Below, one piece after another: positions 4,284 through 6,172 of a stretch of 6,172 nucleotides of DNA (positions are counted from its first letter, which is position 1; each line of letters starts with the position of its first letter). The notes under the pieces were generated by a model. That model did not search any database. It saw only the letters and a program-made list of their open reading frames with translations, and was not told the DNA's origin. The DNA is from Methanosarcinales archaeon. GTDB taxonomy: Archaea > Halobacteriota > Methanosarcinia > Methanotrichales > Methanotrichaceae. The stretch covers positions 1 to 6,172 of the forward strand of contig JAAEEW010000211.1 in the NCBI GenBank assembly GCA_013415595.1, written 5' to 3'. The translations under genes were made by a program, and so were the position numbers.

Positions 4284-6172
4284 ATGAAAAAGAGTTTAAT
4301 CGCCCTGATAATAGTAGGATTACTTCCAGCCCTGGCTCTTTTCTTGATGCAGCGAATAATACCATCAATTCTTCTTCTGCTGGTGGTCCCTTTTTTCTCA
4401 TTGATTTTATGGACGATTAGAAAGTCCTCCCTGTTTTGGATCACATCAAGGTTCGGCAAGGTCTGCCGATGGCTGGACCGGGGGTGGAGGGCCCCTCTGG
4501 TCCTGCTCTTCGACGTGACCCTGGCCGTGGTCGTGCTGCGGGGCGCGTTTTTCTTACTGGCCGACGCCCTGCTGCCAAAGATTGTCAAGCTGAATGCCGG
4601 GGTCACCAGCACCATTCTCTTCAATCGTTCCCCTGTCAGTCTCTCCAATGCCAGCCCGCTGATAAAATCAAACGTTTCTCCATTCCTCTTCAACGCCTCC
4701 CCACTTTCAAGCAACACTTCCAACCAGACGCTGGTCAATGGGAGCGTCTCCATCGGCACGTTTCATGGGGGGGCATTCACCGAAATCCTGGCCAACGAGG
4801 GCCTTTTCATCCACGGCCGTCTCATCGATTTGACCCCCTTCGATCAAGCCCTGGCCCTGATCCTGGACACCCTGTGGTTCCACTGGCAGGAGATCCTGGT
4901 CGTCTGGCTGTTATTCGAGATCCTGCAGAATATGGCCCGGGCCTCCAACCGGCTGTCCATCAATTTCATCGAGGCGGGGAAGGGAAACGGCTCCGGCGGC
5001 TCTGAGAATGACAAGTCCAAAGGGACCAGGTCAAACGCAGAAGGCCTGACCGACCTTCTGGTGCTCCACCTCAACCGCATCAACGAGCTCTACCGGGTGG
5101 TGGATGAGAGGAGGGCCATACCTTCGGCCTCCGGCCCGGGAAGGCCGGTGGATGCCAACATCAAGACCGACGAGAGCGAGCTGATCCCGGAGAATACGGA
5201 TCAGGCCTTCAAGCTGTGGAATATCCAGATACCGGTCAATCTGATCCTGAAGCTGGCCGTCCGCCTCATGAACGGCCCCAGGATAACGATATCCCTCCGC
5301 ACCCTGGCAGACGGAAAGAGCGTCCTCATAGCCAATATGGTTGGTCGCCGGGGGTCCCAGAGCTGGCTGGTGGAATCGACCACCAAACTGACAGAGGAAT
5401 CTCGCCAGGAGGAGAAGCCCCGGGAGGTGGAGGAGATGGTGAAGGAGCTGGCCTACAGAATCCATGCCTTCCTGGCCTTTGGCGATGCAAACCGGGTGAG
5501 CAAGTGGCGGGCCAGGTATCAGTTTGCCGAAGGACTCCGGTTCTATCGCAACGCCCTGGTGAGCACCTCCAGCCGGTATTACAGTCTAAAGCTGGCAGAA
5601 GATAATTTCATGAGAGCCATAGAGGAGGACAACTCCTTCGCTCTGGCCTACTACAATCTGGGGGTGGTTTACGCAGAGCTGGGCCAGATGGAGGCTGCCA
5701 ACTCCGCATTCACCATGGCTACAGAATGTGATTCCCAAATGGCTGAGGCCTACTATGCCCTGGCCATGAATATCTACAGCATGGCAGAGAGCTGCGAGGA
5801 CGATTTATGCAGGCTGTACGATAAGATTCCTGGCCTGGTCCAGCCTGATTCTACCGAAAAAATCAACGCTGGCAATGCCTCCATCTGCCGTTCGATGGCC
5901 GCGGCATCTGATGATGGGAATGCCTGGTTGTCCAGCCAGAGAGCGGAGGATTTCTTCAAGATCAAGATAAAGATTCCCTCCCACAGCCAGCGAAGCCTGG
6001 CCCTCGAGTATAAGAAGGTCATCAGCCTTAGCGATCATGCCATTAAGATTCTTAAAGCCAAGGCCAATCCGCTGAATTGGGACTACGAGAAGCTCTCCCA
6101 TGCTTACAACCTGAAGGGCAATGCCAGGAGACATCTGGCTGCGGTGTGGATGAATGAAGAGCCCCATTCATC
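4284..6172 (+). CDS. Membrane-anchored TPR protein with a glycosylation-sequon-rich external loop (3' end missing)
   Basis: An uninterrupted frame of 629 codons runs off the right edge without a stop. ATG 4284 is the only credible start: an in-frame TAA lies at 4227-4229 and no ATG, GTG or TTG occurs between. No Shine-Dalgarno site is visible. I predict membrane helices at about residues 5-22, 25-45, 71-93 and 188-214. Positive charges (K2-K3, and R46 to R69) place the N-terminus inside, the 98-186 loop outside and the rest in the cytoplasm. The loop has seven N-x-S/T sequons. After a Gly/Ser/Lys linker (about 229-247) come a helical segment (LHLNRINELYRVVDE), then residues about 309-402 with ITISLRTLADGKSV, GSQSWLVE and VKELAYRIHAFL. 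I recall this pattern just ahead of TPRs in uncharacterised proteins. FAEGLRFYR (414-422) follows, then one clear TPR (A453 to S484: AYYNLGVVYAELGQ, then AFTMATECD), a degenerate second one, and further helices. The role is unknown; a surface sensor or scaffold for protein partners is inference. Confidence 0.88.
   Translation, partial: MKKSLIALIIVGLLPALALFLMQRIIPSILLLLVVPFFSLILWTIRKSSLFWITSRFGKVCRWLDRGWRAPLVLLFDVTLAVVVLRGAFFLLADALLPKIVKLNAGVTSTILFNRSPVSLSNASPLIKSNVSPFLFNASPLSSNTSNQTLVNGSVSIGTFHGGAFTEILANEGLFIHGRLIDLTPFDQALALILDTLWFHWQEILVVWLLFEILQNMARASNRLSINFIEAGKGNGSGGSENDKSKGTRSNAEGLTDLLVLHLNRINELYRVVDERRAIPSASGPGRPVDANIKTDESELIPENTDQAFKLWNIQIPVNLILKLAVRLMNGPRITISLRTLADGKSVLIANMVGRRGSQSWLVESTTKLTEESRQEEKPREVEEMVKELAYRIHAFLAFGDANRVSKWRARYQFAEGLRFYRNALVSTSSRYYSLKLAEDNFMRAIEEDNSFALAYYNLGVVYAELGQMEAANSAFTMATECDSQMAEAYYALAMNIYSMAESCEDDLCRLYDKIPGLVQPDSTEKINAGNASICRSMAAASDDGNAWLSSQRAEDFFKIKIKIPSHSQRSLALEYKKVISLSDHAIKILKAKANPLNWDYEKLSHAYNLKGNARRHLAAVWMNEEPHS
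4623..4745 (+). repeat. Degenerate N-x-S-P repeat encoding clustered N-glycosylation sequons
   Basis: Within the TPR membrane protein, sequons begin at residues 114 (NRS), 122 (NAS), 130 (NVS), 137 (NAS), 144 (NTS), 147 (NQT) and 152 (NGS). The first four are followed by Pro and spaced 8, 8 and 7 residues apart, giving units NRSPVSLS, NASPLIKS, NVSPFLF, NASPLSS. The codons differ between units (AAT/AAC; TCC/AGC/TCT), so the repeat is conserved at protein level rather than as a recent DNA duplication. Confidence 0.75.

Noticed and set aside
4226..4759. Minus-strand frame of 177 codons
   Set aside because: Antisense to the start of the TPR membrane protein; basic, Ser/Arg/Thr-rich translation without motifs.

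Overview
The window looks like a chromosomal segment of a methanogenic archaeon. The main evidence is at the left edge, where the minus strand encodes the N-terminus of sulfopyruvate decarboxylase (ComD), an enzyme of coenzyme M biosynthesis. The usable promoters are archaeal in form (BRE plus AT-rich TATA boxes such as TTTAAATA at 4225-4232), and Shine-Dalgarno sites are strong only at some genes. Codon use is GC-rich (CTG, ATC, GCC). A member of the Methanosarcinales/Methanotrichales (Methanothrix-like) is my best guess, but this is an impression and not a proven placement.

Layout from left to right: (1) the 5' end of comD on the minus strand, 1-150; (2) an intergenic stretch of about 340 bp holding a probable comD promoter and the promoter of the next gene; (3) a secreted two-domain protein, 494-1294, plus strand, followed by a good hairpin/T-tract terminator; (4) about 380 bp with no convincing gene but with a long nested stem-loop at 1462-1503; (5) a calcineurin-like metallophosphoesterase, 1726-2415, plus strand, with a TTG start; (6) about 250 bp without a gene; (7) a small secreted Tyr/Pro/Trp-rich protein, 2672-3133, plus strand; (8) an alpha/beta hydrolase, 3190-4008, minus strand, convergent with the previous gene; (9) a divergent promoter region, 4009-4283; (10) a large membrane-anchored TPR protein starting at 4284 and still open at the right edge (629 codons visible).

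The genes do not form an obvious operon. Most appear to be single transcription units with their own promoters. Two products are predicted to be exported, and a third (the TPR protein) is a four-helix membrane protein whose one large external loop carries seven N-glycosylation sequons, four of them in a degenerate N-x-S-P repeat. That gives the region a cell-surface flavour, alongside two soluble enzymes of unknown substrate. No CRISPR array, tRNA, rRNA, transposase or phage gene was seen. The most interesting items are the sequon-repeat loop in the TPR membrane protein, the tandem 10-bp repeat just upstream of its promoter, the Tyr/Pro-rich secreted protein, and the nested stem-loop in the 1.34-1.73 kb gap.
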